A program made the position numbers and the translations under genes. A DNA stretch of 14,520 bases, taken from positions 1 to 14,520 of the forward strand of contig JAEEYY010000020.1 in the NCBI GenBank assembly GCA_016288355.1, read 5' to 3'. Numbering within the stretch: the stretch's first letter is position 1; each line of letters starts with the position of its first letter. Shown here one piece after another: positions 8,600 to 14,519 of this stretch. A model generated the notes under the pieces. The model was not told the DNA's origin and did no database searches. It saw nothing but the letters and a program-made list of their open reading frames with translations. Source of the DNA: Synergistes sp. Lineage in GTDB: Bacteria; Synergistota; Synergistia; Synergistales; Synergistaceae.

Positions 8600-8990
8600 G
8601 GGCCTGGTTCACGAGCGGATTCCTGTTTTCAGCAAAGCTTCTTCCTGCCGCACGCTCCTCTTCTTTATGCTGCACCAGCTTCACAGAGCTTTCGCTCAAT
8701 GTTATGACCTTGATATTGGCTACACTTTCCATCCCAAGATTGCATTTCGCGTAATTATAGATCCGTGCGGGAGAGAGAAGCTGGGCGTAGCGTCGAGAGA
8801 GCGCGACATTTTCCTCTTTGCTCTTTTCTATTCTTACAGCTGCCTGTGATATACGATGTTCAAGATAAAGCCCATAAAGCCTCAGCGTACCGAGTGCCGC
8901 CGCGCAGAGAAATACACATAGGAAGCTCAAGACGAATAAAGTGGAATGTTTTGTTTCTTTTTCCTGCGCGTGCTTTGTGTTGTAAGCCAT
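8583..8990 (-). CDS. ftsL: FtsL-type divisome protein
   Basis: This is a small bitopic membrane protein of 135 residues in the position always held by ftsL between rsmH and ftsI. It has a short charged cytoplasmic N terminus, a hydrophobic segment at about 17-38, then a charged heptad-like stretch at about 42-72 likely to form a coiled coil, followed by LLSPARIYNYAKCNLGM (71-87), which resembles the FtsL/DivIC 'P.RIE..A...LGM' ending. Family knowledge says FtsL works with FtsB/DivIC and FtsQ to activate FtsW and FtsI. The start ATG at 8990 shares a base with the rsmH stop (TGATG) and follows a strong GGGAGGA at about 6 nt. The GTG one codon upstream would be too close to that site. The identity rests on context and topology more than on sequence. 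Confidence 0.85.
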   Translation of the reverse strand: MAYNTKHAQEKETKHSTLFVLSFLCVFLCAAALGTLRLYGLYLEHRISQAAVRIEKSKEENVALSRRYAQLLSPARIYNYAKCNLGMESVANIKVITLSESSVKLVQHKEEERAAGRSFAENRNPLVNQAHAENH

Positions 8991-9913
8991 CACTGTTCCT
9001 CCCTTCCTTCTTCAAATTTGGCAAAGATCCTCAACTTAGCGCTTCGTGATCTGTAATTCTCCGTTATCTCTTCTTCAGTCGGAGCAACCGGCCTGCGCGT
9101 AACTATCTCTCCGGTCCCTTCATCCTTCCACTTTCGAAAGCGCTGCTTTACTATCCTGTCTTCAAGCGAATGATAGGAGATGACCGCAACGCGCCCCCCC
9201 GGGGCAAGTACCTGAGCCGCTCCGTCGAGTCCGTCCTCAAGCGCTCCCATCTCATCATTCACTGCTATCCTCAGCGCCTGGAAGACTCTGCGCGCGGGGT
9301 GTCCCCCCATCCTTCTCTGCACAGGCGCAGGAAGTATTTTTCTTATAAGAGCTGCAAGCTCGCCGGTAGTGGAAAGCTCTGCGCCCTGCTCCCTGCTGCG
9401 GACTATTCCCTTTGCGATCTCAAAGGCATAGCGCTCTTCCCCATATTCGCGGAAGATTCTCGTAAGCTCTTTTACATCGGCCCTGGCAAGCAGATCGGCT
9501 GCGCTTTCGCCTTCGGCTTCCGCTCCGTACTCCATCCTCATGTCGAGCGGGCCGTCGTTCTGAAATGAAAAACCGCGTTCTCCCTCGGTAAGCTGGAGAT
9601 TTGAAACCCCCAGGTCAAAAAGAATAAAATCCGCCCCTTTGAAGCCTTCATGCTCATTCAAAGATGCTATATCGCGAAAATTGCCGGCTATTATCTCAAA
9701 GCGCGGGGCAAAAGGTTTAAGACGTATTTCCGCCTCGGCACGAGCCTGCGCGTCCCTGTCAAACGCATAAAGAAAAAGTTCCGGAAAGCTTTCAAGCAGC
9801 TTCGAGGAATGTCCGCCGAGCCCGAGCGTGGCGTCCACCGCAGTACGAAGGTTCTTTACCCCTGCCGCGGCGTTTACTGACTCCTTCAGCATGACCGGGA
9901 AATGTTCCTTCAT
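8990..9913 (-). CDS. rsmH: RsmH (MraW), 16S rRNA m4C1402 methyltransferase
   Basis: This S-adenosylmethionine-dependent enzyme N4-methylates C1402 in the decoding centre of 16S rRNA. Its 307 residues are typical. Visible motifs are HFPVML (4-9), the SAM-binding DATLGLGGHS (27-36), FDLGVSNLQ (99-107), RGFSFQNDGPLDMRM (113-127), HPARRVFQALRIAVN (205-219) and ISYHSLEDRIVK (245-256). The ATG at 9913 overlaps the mraZ stop by 4 bp, with GAGGAG about 11 nt upstream inside mraZ. The mraZ-rsmH pair at the head of a dcw operon is widely conserved. Confidence 0.97.
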   Translation of the reverse strand: MKEHFPVMLKESVNAAAGVKNLRTAVDATLGLGGHSSKLLESFPELFLYAFDRDAQARAEAEIRLKPFAPRFEIIAGNFRDIASLNEHEGFKGADFILFDLGVSNLQLTEGERGFSFQNDGPLDMRMEYGAEAEGESAADLLARADVKELTRIFREYGEERYAFEIAKGIVRSREQGAELSTTGELAALIRKILPAPVQRRMGGHPARRVFQALRIAVNDEMGALEDGLDGAAQVLAPGGRVAVISYHSLEDRIVKQRFRKWKDEGTGEIVTRRPVAPTEEEITENYRSRSAKLRIFAKFEEGREEQ

Positions 9914-10335
9914 ATCTCATCAAGCTCCTCGGCCATATCGCTGAAATCTGCCAGAACTTCCGCACGGTGCTCTTCCCACCTCGCCGTATCCCATATCTCC
10001 AGATGGTCTTCCGCACCAATAAGCGTTACTTCAGACACAGAGCCCGCGTATTCGCGCAGTATCTGCGGTATAAGGATCCTTCCTGCGCCGTCGATCTCCT
10101 GTTCGCTTACCATGGAGAGCAGCACACGTCTGAAATCCCTTGTTTTTTTCTTGAAAGAGGAGAGATCCTTGAGCTTCAGCAGAAGCTCTTCCCAGCGGGA
10201 TACCGGATAAAGCGCTATGCAGCGGTCGATGCCGATGGTAGCCACGACAGAAGAGCCAAGCTCTCCGCGGAACTTGGCTGGAAGGACCATGCGTCCTTTT
10301 CCGTCCAGTTTATGATTGTAGCTTCCCACCAACAT
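9910..10335 (-). CDS. mraZ: MraZ, transcriptional regulator of the dcw operon
   Basis: MraZ is an AbrB-fold DNA-binding protein, known in other bacteria to form ring-shaped oligomers and to bind repeats at its own promoter. The 141 residues hold the two tandem half-domains, each with the conserved DxxxR motif: DGKGR (11-15, context MVLPAKFR) and DGAGR (82-86, context ILIP). The ATG at 10335 is chosen over a GTG five codons upstream (10350), because that GTG lies inside the GTGGGTGGA sequence serving as ribosome binding site for the ATG. As first gene of the unit, with an operator directly in its 5' leader, it probably controls the whole operon. Confidence 0.96.
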   Translation of the reverse strand: MLVGSYNHKLDGKGRMVLPAKFRGELGSSVVATIGIDRCIALYPVSRWEELLLKLKDLSSFKKKTRDFRRVLLSMVSEQEIDGAGRILIPQILREYAGSVSEVTLIGAEDHLEIWDTARWEEHRAEVLADFSDMAEELDEI

Positions 10336-10343
10336 ATAAAATC

Positions 10344-10373
10344 CACCCACTTATTACCACTTTATCCCACTTT
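10344..10373 (-). promoter_or_regulatory. Probable MraZ operator: three 10-bp direct repeats
   Basis: Read on the minus strand, three consecutive decamers lie head to tail: AAAGTGGGAT (10373-10364), AAAGTGGTAA (10363-10354) and TAAGTGGGTG (10353-10344). All share the core AAGTGG with an exact 10-bp period, so the cores lie on one face of the helix. Known MraZ sites in other bacteria are TGGG/GTGG-type repeats with the same spacing, just ahead of mraZ. The last repeat overlaps the mraZ ribosome binding site, and the array sits about +1 to +30 relative to the predicted transcript start. Confidence 0.85.
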
Positions 10374-10380
10374 GCTACAC

Positions 10381-10407
10381 ATTATACTTTGATCGTGTTT
10401 TTATCAA
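10381..10407 (-). promoter_or_regulatory. Predicted sigma-70 type promoter of the dcw operon
   Basis: On the minus strand a perfect TATAAT occupies 10386-10381. TTGATA at 10407-10402 could be the -35 box, but the spacer is only 15 bp, so the exact -35 hexamer is uncertain. The transcript start would fall near 10375, directly before the three MraZ-type repeats, leaving a leader of about 40 nt. The flanking DNA upstream is AT-rich. No other promoter inside the operon was recognised. Confidence 0.7.
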
Positions 10408-10778
10408 TCCAACGAAATTCAAAGCTATAAACAAAATTAGGTCTATAGGCTCAATATTTTAAAAAACCGCACTGCTACTTGTTTTTAGATACTTTTCAGC
10501 CCATATTACGCCAAATATTTACTGTATGTATGCATACATTGAAATTTCAAATTTAAGGTTTTTTAATGTCAAAAGCCCTTTTGGCTTTAATTACTTAATG
10601 TATAGATTCAAAGTCAGCGGCGCCGTTCTTCGACCTTAAAGCAAAAATAAAAAACCGGATGAACAGAAAAACTTACAGAAAACAAAGCGATGTGTATTTA
10701 CCGGGCCCGGGAGGCTTTCGTCGGCTGCAATGCTGCGCGTACACGCGGGCCATGCGCGCGAAAGAGCCCCGCAAGTTA
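10408..10778. other. Divergent intergenic spacer between mraZ and rnpB
   Basis: No gene is supported here. The left part (to about 10660) is AT-rich and holds two adjacent palindromes at 10526-10550. It also has a short hairpin at 10572-10588 (AAAGCC/GGCTTT, loop of 5), which lacks a clear T-run. The right part turns GC-rich, with the 10-bp palindrome CCGGGCCCGG at 10701-10710. The open frames that cross its right side continue into rnpB and are not coding. Confidence 0.6.
10526..10550. repeat. Two abutting perfect palindromes
   Basis: ATGTATGCATACAT (10526-10539) is a perfect 14-bp palindrome. It is followed, sharing one base, by TTGAAATTTCAA (10539-10550), a perfect 12-bp palindrome. They lie in the AT-rich spacer about 140 bp upstream of the predicted dcw promoter and 230 bp upstream of rnpB. 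Dyads of this length can be operators for dimeric regulators, but no regulator can be named and chance in AT-rich DNA is possible. Confidence 0.5.
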
Positions 10779-10787
10779 TGCTATAAT
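10779..10787 (+). promoter_or_regulatory. Extended -10 promoter of rnpB
   Basis: TGCTATAAT combines a consensus TATAAT (10782-10787) with the TGn extension. No convincing -35 box stands 17 bp upstream. It lies immediately before the 5' strand of the RNase P RNA P1 helix, so it is the natural promoter for rnpB. The predicted transcript start is about 10793. Confidence 0.7.
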
Positions 10788-10789
10788 CT

Positions 10790-11125
10790 GCCGGGGAGTA
10801 TCCAAAACGGCCGCCGGCGCAGACGCGCGGGAGGAAAGTCCGGGCTCCGCAGGGCAGGATGCAGGAGAAATTCCTGCGGGTGCGAACCCAGGGAAAGTGC
10901 CGCAGAAAAGTATACCGCCGCGAAAGCGGTAAGGGTGAAAAGGCGGGGTAAGGGCCCACCGGCCGCATGGGGAACCAGCGGGCCAGGCAAACCCCATCCG
11001 GAGCAAGGTCGAATAGGGAAGGTTGAAGCTGCCCGCTGACTTCCGGGTACGACCGCTCATTCGCACGTGCAAGCGTGCGGTTAGATAAATGGCCGAAGGA
11101 GCGCGAGCTCTTTACAGAACCCGGC
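10790..11125 (+). ncRNA. rnpB: RNase P catalytic RNA, bacterial type A
   Basis: This is the RNA subunit of ribonuclease P, which removes the 5' leader of precursor tRNAs. Conserved blocks appear in the canonical order: GAGGAAAGTCCGGGCTCC from 10831, GGGCAGGATGCAGG, GGGAAAGTGCCGCAGAAA, GTAAGGGTGAAAAGG, AAACCCCATCCGGAGCAAGG, GAATAGGG, AGATAAATGGCCG from 11083 and ACAGAACCCGGCTTA. The terminal helix P1 can form between GCCGGG (10790-10795) and CCCGGC (11120-11125). The first one to four bases may lie before the real transcript start, and the 3' end may extend a few bases. The length of about 335 nt is within the type A range. Confidence 0.95.
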
Positions 11126-11143
11126 TTACTGGGTGCTCTTCAT

Positions 11144-11195
11144 TATCAGGGGCTGCCGCACAGAACTGTTTTCAGTCTGCCGCCAGCCCCTGATA
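11144..11195 (+). repeat. 12-bp inverted repeat downstream of rnpB
   Basis: TATCAGGGGCTG (11144-11155) is exactly inverted as CAGCCCCTGATA (11184-11195). The 28-nt interior can itself fold (CAGAACTG with CAGTCTG). No T-run follows on either strand, so it is not a standard intrinsic terminator. It could still stop or process the rnpB transcript. A second short hairpin, CGGTTTT/AAAACCG, follows at 11207-11223. The rest of the stretch up to the next gene shows only AAGGC/GCCTT at 11329-11345. Confidence 0.55.
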
Positions 11196-11371
11196 TACTG
11201 TCTGCACGGTTTTCAAAAAACCGCACGAAAGATACCGGACCTAAAGACATATGCTTTTCAGCTGTGGTAATATGGACGCGGCAGTGATAACCTGATAATG
11301 TTTTATACAGATCTGACGGGCCGCACAAAAGGCTTTTTCTGCCTTATCAGAGCATACGGGGATAACTGAAG

Positions 11372-11944
11372 ATGAGTATGATTTACATAATACGGCATGG
11401 AAAAACCGAGCTGAACAAAGCTAACGTGCTCCAGGGCAGGAGTGACTATCCCCTGAATGAAGAGGGCATCTCCCAGGCAAAGAGAGCAGCATGCGGCATG
11501 AGCGGGATAGATTTCTCAAATGTTTTTTCCAGTCCGCTCAAAAGAGCTGTCCAGACTGCCGGGATCGTGGCTCCGGACATAAAGGCTGTCATCGATGAGC
11601 GGTTAATAGAGATGGATTACGGCCCCTATGAGGGCTCGGACCTCCGCGATCCGAGTCCGGAGATACGCCGCTTCTTCAGCGATTTTGTGCATAATCCTGC
11701 GCCGGCCGGGATGGAGCCGCTGAGCTCTATCGTATCCCGCGTAGGGGCATTCCTGGAAGAGATAAGGACACTTCCCGGCAATATCCTGATCTCTACACAT
11801 GCGATCGCGATGAAAGGCGCTTTGGAATACCTGACGCCGGGTTCTAATGGAAGCTACTGGTCAAGATATATCGGGAATTGTGCTGTTTATGCTTTTGACA
11901 ACGAAAACGGGCGGTTCGGCGTACCAAGAGAAATAAAAATATGA
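11372..11944 (+). CDS. Histidine phosphatase superfamily protein (phosphoglycerate mutase-like)
   Basis: This is a 190-residue soluble protein of the branch-1 histidine phosphatase fold, in which a histidine becomes phosphorylated during hydrolysis. Catalytic elements are RHGKTE with His9 as nucleophile and Arg8, the substrate-side LQGRSDYPLNEEG (20-32), SSPLKRAVQTA with Arg58, LIEMDYGPYEG where Glu80 is the likely proton donor, and STHAIAMK with the second histidine at 143 (HA in place of the common HG). The length fits cofactor-independent phosphatases of the CobC/GpmB/PhoE type better than dPGM mutase (about 230-250 residues). The substrate cannot be told. A second in-frame ATG is two codons in, and the ribosome binding site is weak. 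The gene is followed by a terminator at 12022. Confidence 0.9.
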   Translation: MSMIYIIRHGKTELNKANVLQGRSDYPLNEEGISQAKRAACGMSGIDFSNVFSSPLKRAVQTAGIVAPDIKAVIDERLIEMDYGPYEGSDLRDPSPEIRRFFSDFVHNPAPAGMEPLSSIVSRVGAFLEEIRTLPGNILISTHAIAMKGALEYLTPGSNGSYWSRYIGNCAVYAFDNENGRFGVPREIKI

Positions 11945-11959
11945 AAGAGACAAAAGCAA

Positions 11960-11998
11960 TATGAAGAGTATCCGGATATTGTGCTGAAGGATACATAA
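11960..11998 (+). pseudogene. Remnant of the 3' end of a second fic-like gene
   Basis: Thirteen codons here read YEEYPDIVLKDT plus TAA. The intact fic gene downstream ends YEEYLDILRKDT plus TAA. Nucleotide identity is 33 of 39, and 9 of 12 residues agree, in the same frame and with the stop in the same place. Upstream, AAAGCA at 11953-11958 may also match fic (13366-13371) if 11 nt have been lost. Homology continues past the stop into the terminator at the same distance. The piece is too short and lacks a start, so it is a relic rather than a gene. It lies 15 bp after the histidine phosphatase stop codon. Confidence 0.7.
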
Positions 11999-12021
11999 AA
12001 CCGCGATCCTATAGCGGCTCC

Positions 12022-12062
12022 CCGGGCTGTCACGTATGACAGCCCGGATTTTTATCTTTTTT
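12022..12062 (+). terminator. Intrinsic terminator (copy A)
   Basis: The hairpin CCGGGCTGTCA / TGACAGCCCGG (stem 11 bp, loop CGTA) is followed by TTTTT, ATC and TTTTTT. It would end transcription of the histidine phosphatase gene and of any transcript through the fic relic. Its core matches the terminator after fic (copy B) almost exactly. Confidence 0.9.
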
Positions 12063-12237
12063 ACACTGCCGCCGAAGGGGTCACCGGGACAGCTGATTAC
12101 TCAAAGTACCGGGCAATATTTGCATCAGAGGAAACATATTTGAAAAACCCTTTCACCGGCCAATCGTTGTTTTTATGAATTTGAGTGAAAGTTTTTGGAT
12201 CTAAAACTCATAAAATTCTTATTTTATGCGTTTTTAT

Positions 12238-12246
12238 TGCTATAAT
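12238..12246 (+). promoter_or_regulatory. Extended -10 promoter of fic
   Basis: TGCTATAAT (TATAAT at 12241-12246 with TGn extension) lies 30 bp before the fic start, in AT-rich DNA. It is the same nonamer as in the rnpB promoter. No strong -35 box is seen; TTCTTA at 12216-12221 is a loose candidate with a 19-bp spacer. The rest of 12063-12237 shows no gene. Confidence 0.65.
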
Positions 12247-12276
12247 AAGATATAAAAATCACAAAAGAGGTATATT

Positions 12277-13422
12277 ATGAAGAATCGTGCAGGAAAAACG
12301 GTCCAAAACCTCAGCGGAGAACTGGCGTATAACTCGTTCTATCCTCAGCCGCTGCCGCCTGAACCAAACATCGAGATAGATGCAGAAATGCAGCATCTTT
12401 TGATCGACGCTCACAAAAAGCTGGCGCTGCTGAACGGTCTGTCTGACCGCATCCCAAACAGAGATCTGTTTATCTCCATGTACGTTCGTAAGGAAGCGCT
12501 GGTTTCCTCGCAGATCGAAGGGACACAATGCACATTTGAAGATATTTTGAATCCGGAGATCGATGAAAACGCCAACGCGGATGTTTCTGACGTCGTTAAT
12601 TATGTCCGGGCAATCAATTTTGCCATCAGACGCATGGAGGCGCTGCCGCTTTGCAGCAGGTTGATCCGGGAAACACACGCTGTGCTTATGGACAACGTAC
12701 GCGGAGGTGATAAAACTCCAGGAGAATTCCGTGTATCACAAAACTGGATCGGAGGCGCCGGCAGCACGCTGAAGAACGCCCGCTACATTCCGCCAAATCC
12801 GCAGGACATGATGGAATGTATGTCCGCATTAGAGCTGTTCATGAATGACGACGACTATATGGATCCGTTGATCAAGGCCGCACTGCTGCACTATCAGTTT
12901 GAAACGATCCATCCCTTTCTCGACGGGAACGGGCGCATCGGACGGCTTTTGATCACACTTTTCCTTATGCGGGTAAATGTGATTTCCTCCCCGGTACTAT
13001 ATCTTTCTTGTTACCTGAAGCTGAACAGGATCGAGTATTACGACAGAATGAGCGAGATACGCAAGTCCGGCAACTACGAACAGTGGGTCAAATTTTTCCT
13101 GCAGGGTATTGCCGAAACCGCAGAGGACGCAACCAGGACCATCGACCGCCTGAACGCACTACACCTGAAAAACGAAGCAAAACTGGCAGATGTTCCGACC
13201 CGTTCACGGCAGAATATCATGAACCTCTTTGCTTATATTGAACGGAATCCTATTATTGAAACGGTAAAAACTGCGGCCGCACTGGGCCTTTCCAGAAACG
13301 GCACCGCGAACTATATCGCCGCGTTATGCAGCAAGGATATCCTAAGATATTCCGCCAAATCCGGCAAAGCACTTGTTTTCACATATGAAGAGTATCTGGA
13401 TATCCTGCGTAAGGATACGTAA
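12277..13422 (+). CDS. Fic-domain protein, class II, probable AMP transferase (SoFic type)
   Basis: Fic enzymes attach a nucleotide monophosphate, usually AMP from ATP, to a hydroxyl of a target protein. The 381 residues have an N-terminal Fic_N-like region (about 15-100), the Fic core with HPFLDGNGRIGR (212-223; His212 catalytic, Asn218 and Arg220/Arg223 for the phosphates), and a C-terminal winged-helix-like part (about 305-365) reading IIETVKTAAALGLSRNGTANYI. The inhibitory motif SSQIEG (77-82, pattern S/TxxxEG) lies before the core, so this is a class II protein whose Glu81 should block ATP gamma-phosphate binding until relieved. No separate antitoxin gene is needed or seen. A clear AAGAGG lies about 7 nt upstream of the ATG. 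It is a single gene between its own promoter and terminator. Layout and length resemble the Shewanella SoFic group; the target is unknown. Confidence 0.93.
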   Translation: MKNRAGKTVQNLSGELAYNSFYPQPLPPEPNIEIDAEMQHLLIDAHKKLALLNGLSDRIPNRDLFISMYVRKEALVSSQIEGTQCTFEDILNPEIDENANADVSDVVNYVRAINFAIRRMEALPLCSRLIRETHAVLMDNVRGGDKTPGEFRVSQNWIGGAGSTLKNARYIPPNPQDMMECMSALELFMNDDDYMDPLIKAALLHYQFETIHPFLDGNGRIGRLLITLFLMRVNVISSPVLYLSCYLKLNRIEYYDRMSEIRKSGNYEQWVKFFLQGIAETAEDATRTIDRLNALHLKNEAKLADVPTRSRQNIMNLFAYIERNPIIETVKTAAALGLSRNGTANYIAALCSKDILRYSAKSGKALVFTYEEYLDILRKDT

Positions 13423-13444
13423 AAACGGGTTCTTTAACTGCTCT

Positions 13445-13477
13445 CCTGGCTGTCACTTATGACAGCCAGGATTTTTT
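13445..13477 (+). terminator. Intrinsic terminator of fic (copy B)
   Basis: The hairpin CCTGGCTGTCA / TGACAGCCAGG (stem 11 bp, loop CTTA) is followed by A and TTTTTT. It begins 22 bp after the fic stop. The core GGCTGTCAC.TATGACAGCC is shared with copy A at 12022, and in each case it lies 37-38 nt after the start of an AAGGATAC box that spans the fic-type stop codon. Confidence 0.92.
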
Positions 13478-13700
13478 ACCCTTTTACACCACACTCACAC
13501 CTGATCGGGACGTCTCCACCGAGCGGCGTAGGCTTGAGAACCATCTTGTTTTACACTACTCTCAAACTCTGCTGCATAAGGTAACAGGGACAAAATATAA
13601 AAAATATGTGAAATATTATTAATTCTCTGCCCGGCAGCATTAAAAGTTATCCCCGCATATCTTTCGCAATATCGATTTTGCATATCGGGTTTTTATCTTC
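13478..13700. other. Intergenic region between convergent fic and the right-edge gene
   Basis: No gene is supported. Two stretches begin with TTTACAC and end with GGGAC (13483-13511 and 13550-13591). A similar stretch follows terminator A (12060-12090). A heptamer GCATATC occurs twice near 13655-13687, just beyond the stop of the minus-strand gene. No terminator for that gene is evident on the minus strand. Confidence 0.45.
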
Positions 13701-14519
13701 TCACGGTCCTTCGATGTAAAACATCCTGTGCTCCCCCGCGTAACAGTCCATCTGGGTCTCCGACCACCGGATGAATATCTCATACAGGTGCGCTATTTCG
13801 TAGCGGTGCTCATAGACAAAAGCTGCCGGGCTGTAATCTTCGCTCGACTTTCGGATACGCGGATCATCGTGTTTGCCCAGTGCGAACAGATCGAAACGTC
13901 CGATGTATCTGGCAAGTTCCGGAGAATAGGTGTCGTTCACTATCATCCGCTTTGCCTCTTTTAATCTGTTTATGATATCTCTCCACATTTCGAAAGGGAT
14001 ATGATTCTCTTTGGAGTATCTTTTATAAAAATAGGGGTAAATATCATGTACAAAGGGCAATATAAATGTCGCTGCGTCTTCATCTATCATTAACACCGAA
14101 ATACTGTCCGCATCCTTATGATCGTCATCAGGCACAACATGGAATACGACCGCTGCCCCATAGGGGCCTAAACCGCTGTAACTGACATCGAATATCTGTT
14201 TCCTCAGCCATTTTGTTATCCGTATGCTTGCTGCCAGTCGGTCTGCCGGATTGGGAAACTTAATGACCATCTCCCGGAAATTCATCCTTTTCAGAATGAT
14301 CTCTTTTTCGATGTCGCTGCAGCCATTCATCCACTTATGGGCGACCTCCATATTCATTCTGCGGGTAAGATCCCAGCATGCCCTGCCGTTTTCATAATAG
14401 CCGGACTTATCGGCATGCTTGTAATATCCTTCAAGAGTGAATGTCAGCGAATAGCTTTCTCCGGAAACAGTAAAAGCCCTGTTGTCACAATCAAGCTTCT
14501 CATCTTCCCAAAGATGGCG
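13701..14519 (-). CDS. Unrecognised protein, 5' end beyond the window
   Basis: The frame is open from the right edge to the TGA at 13703-13701, giving 272 visible residues. A methionine at 14357 lies inside it, but has no ribosome binding site, and the frame continues upstream without a stop (for example FTVSGESYSLTFTLEGYY), so it is probably not the start. No family is recognised. The visible part is rich in aromatic and charged residues, has no membrane segment or signal, and contains the stretches GLGPYGAAVVFHVVPDDD, ISVLMIDEDAATFILPFV and ELARYIGRFDLFALGKHDD. Coding is inferred from the long uninterrupted frame, protein-like composition and lack of a competing frame. It faces fic tail to tail. 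Confidence 0.65.
   Translation of the reverse strand, partial: RHLWEDEKLDCDNRAFTVSGESYSLTFTLEGYYKHADKSGYYENGRACWDLTRRMNMEVAHKWMNGCSDIEKEIILKRMNFREMVIKFPNPADRLAASIRITKWLRKQIFDVSYSGLGPYGAAVVFHVVPDDDHKDADSISVLMIDEDAATFILPFVHDIYPYFYKRYSKENHIPFEMWRDIINRLKEAKRMIVNDTYSPELARYIGRFDLFALGKHDDPRIRKSSEDYSPAAFVYEHRYEIAHLYEIFIRWSETQMDCYAGEHRMFYIEGP

Noticed and set aside
10572..10588. Hairpin AAAGCC/GGCTTT as a terminator
   Set aside because: The stem is only 6 bp, no T-run follows on either strand, and no transcript is expected to end there between divergent promoters.
10636..11072. Several small open frames on both strands over 10636-11072
   Set aside because: They coincide with the RNase P RNA gene, whose conserved blocks fully explain the sequence.
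12259..12678. Open frame of 139 codons on the minus strand at the start of fic
   Set aside because: Antisense to the well-supported Fic reading frame; no start signal or domain.
13640..13690. Possible terminator for the right-edge gene on the minus strand
   Set aside because: The GCATATC copies are direct, not inverted, and the CTGC/GCAG hairpin nearby is too short to call.
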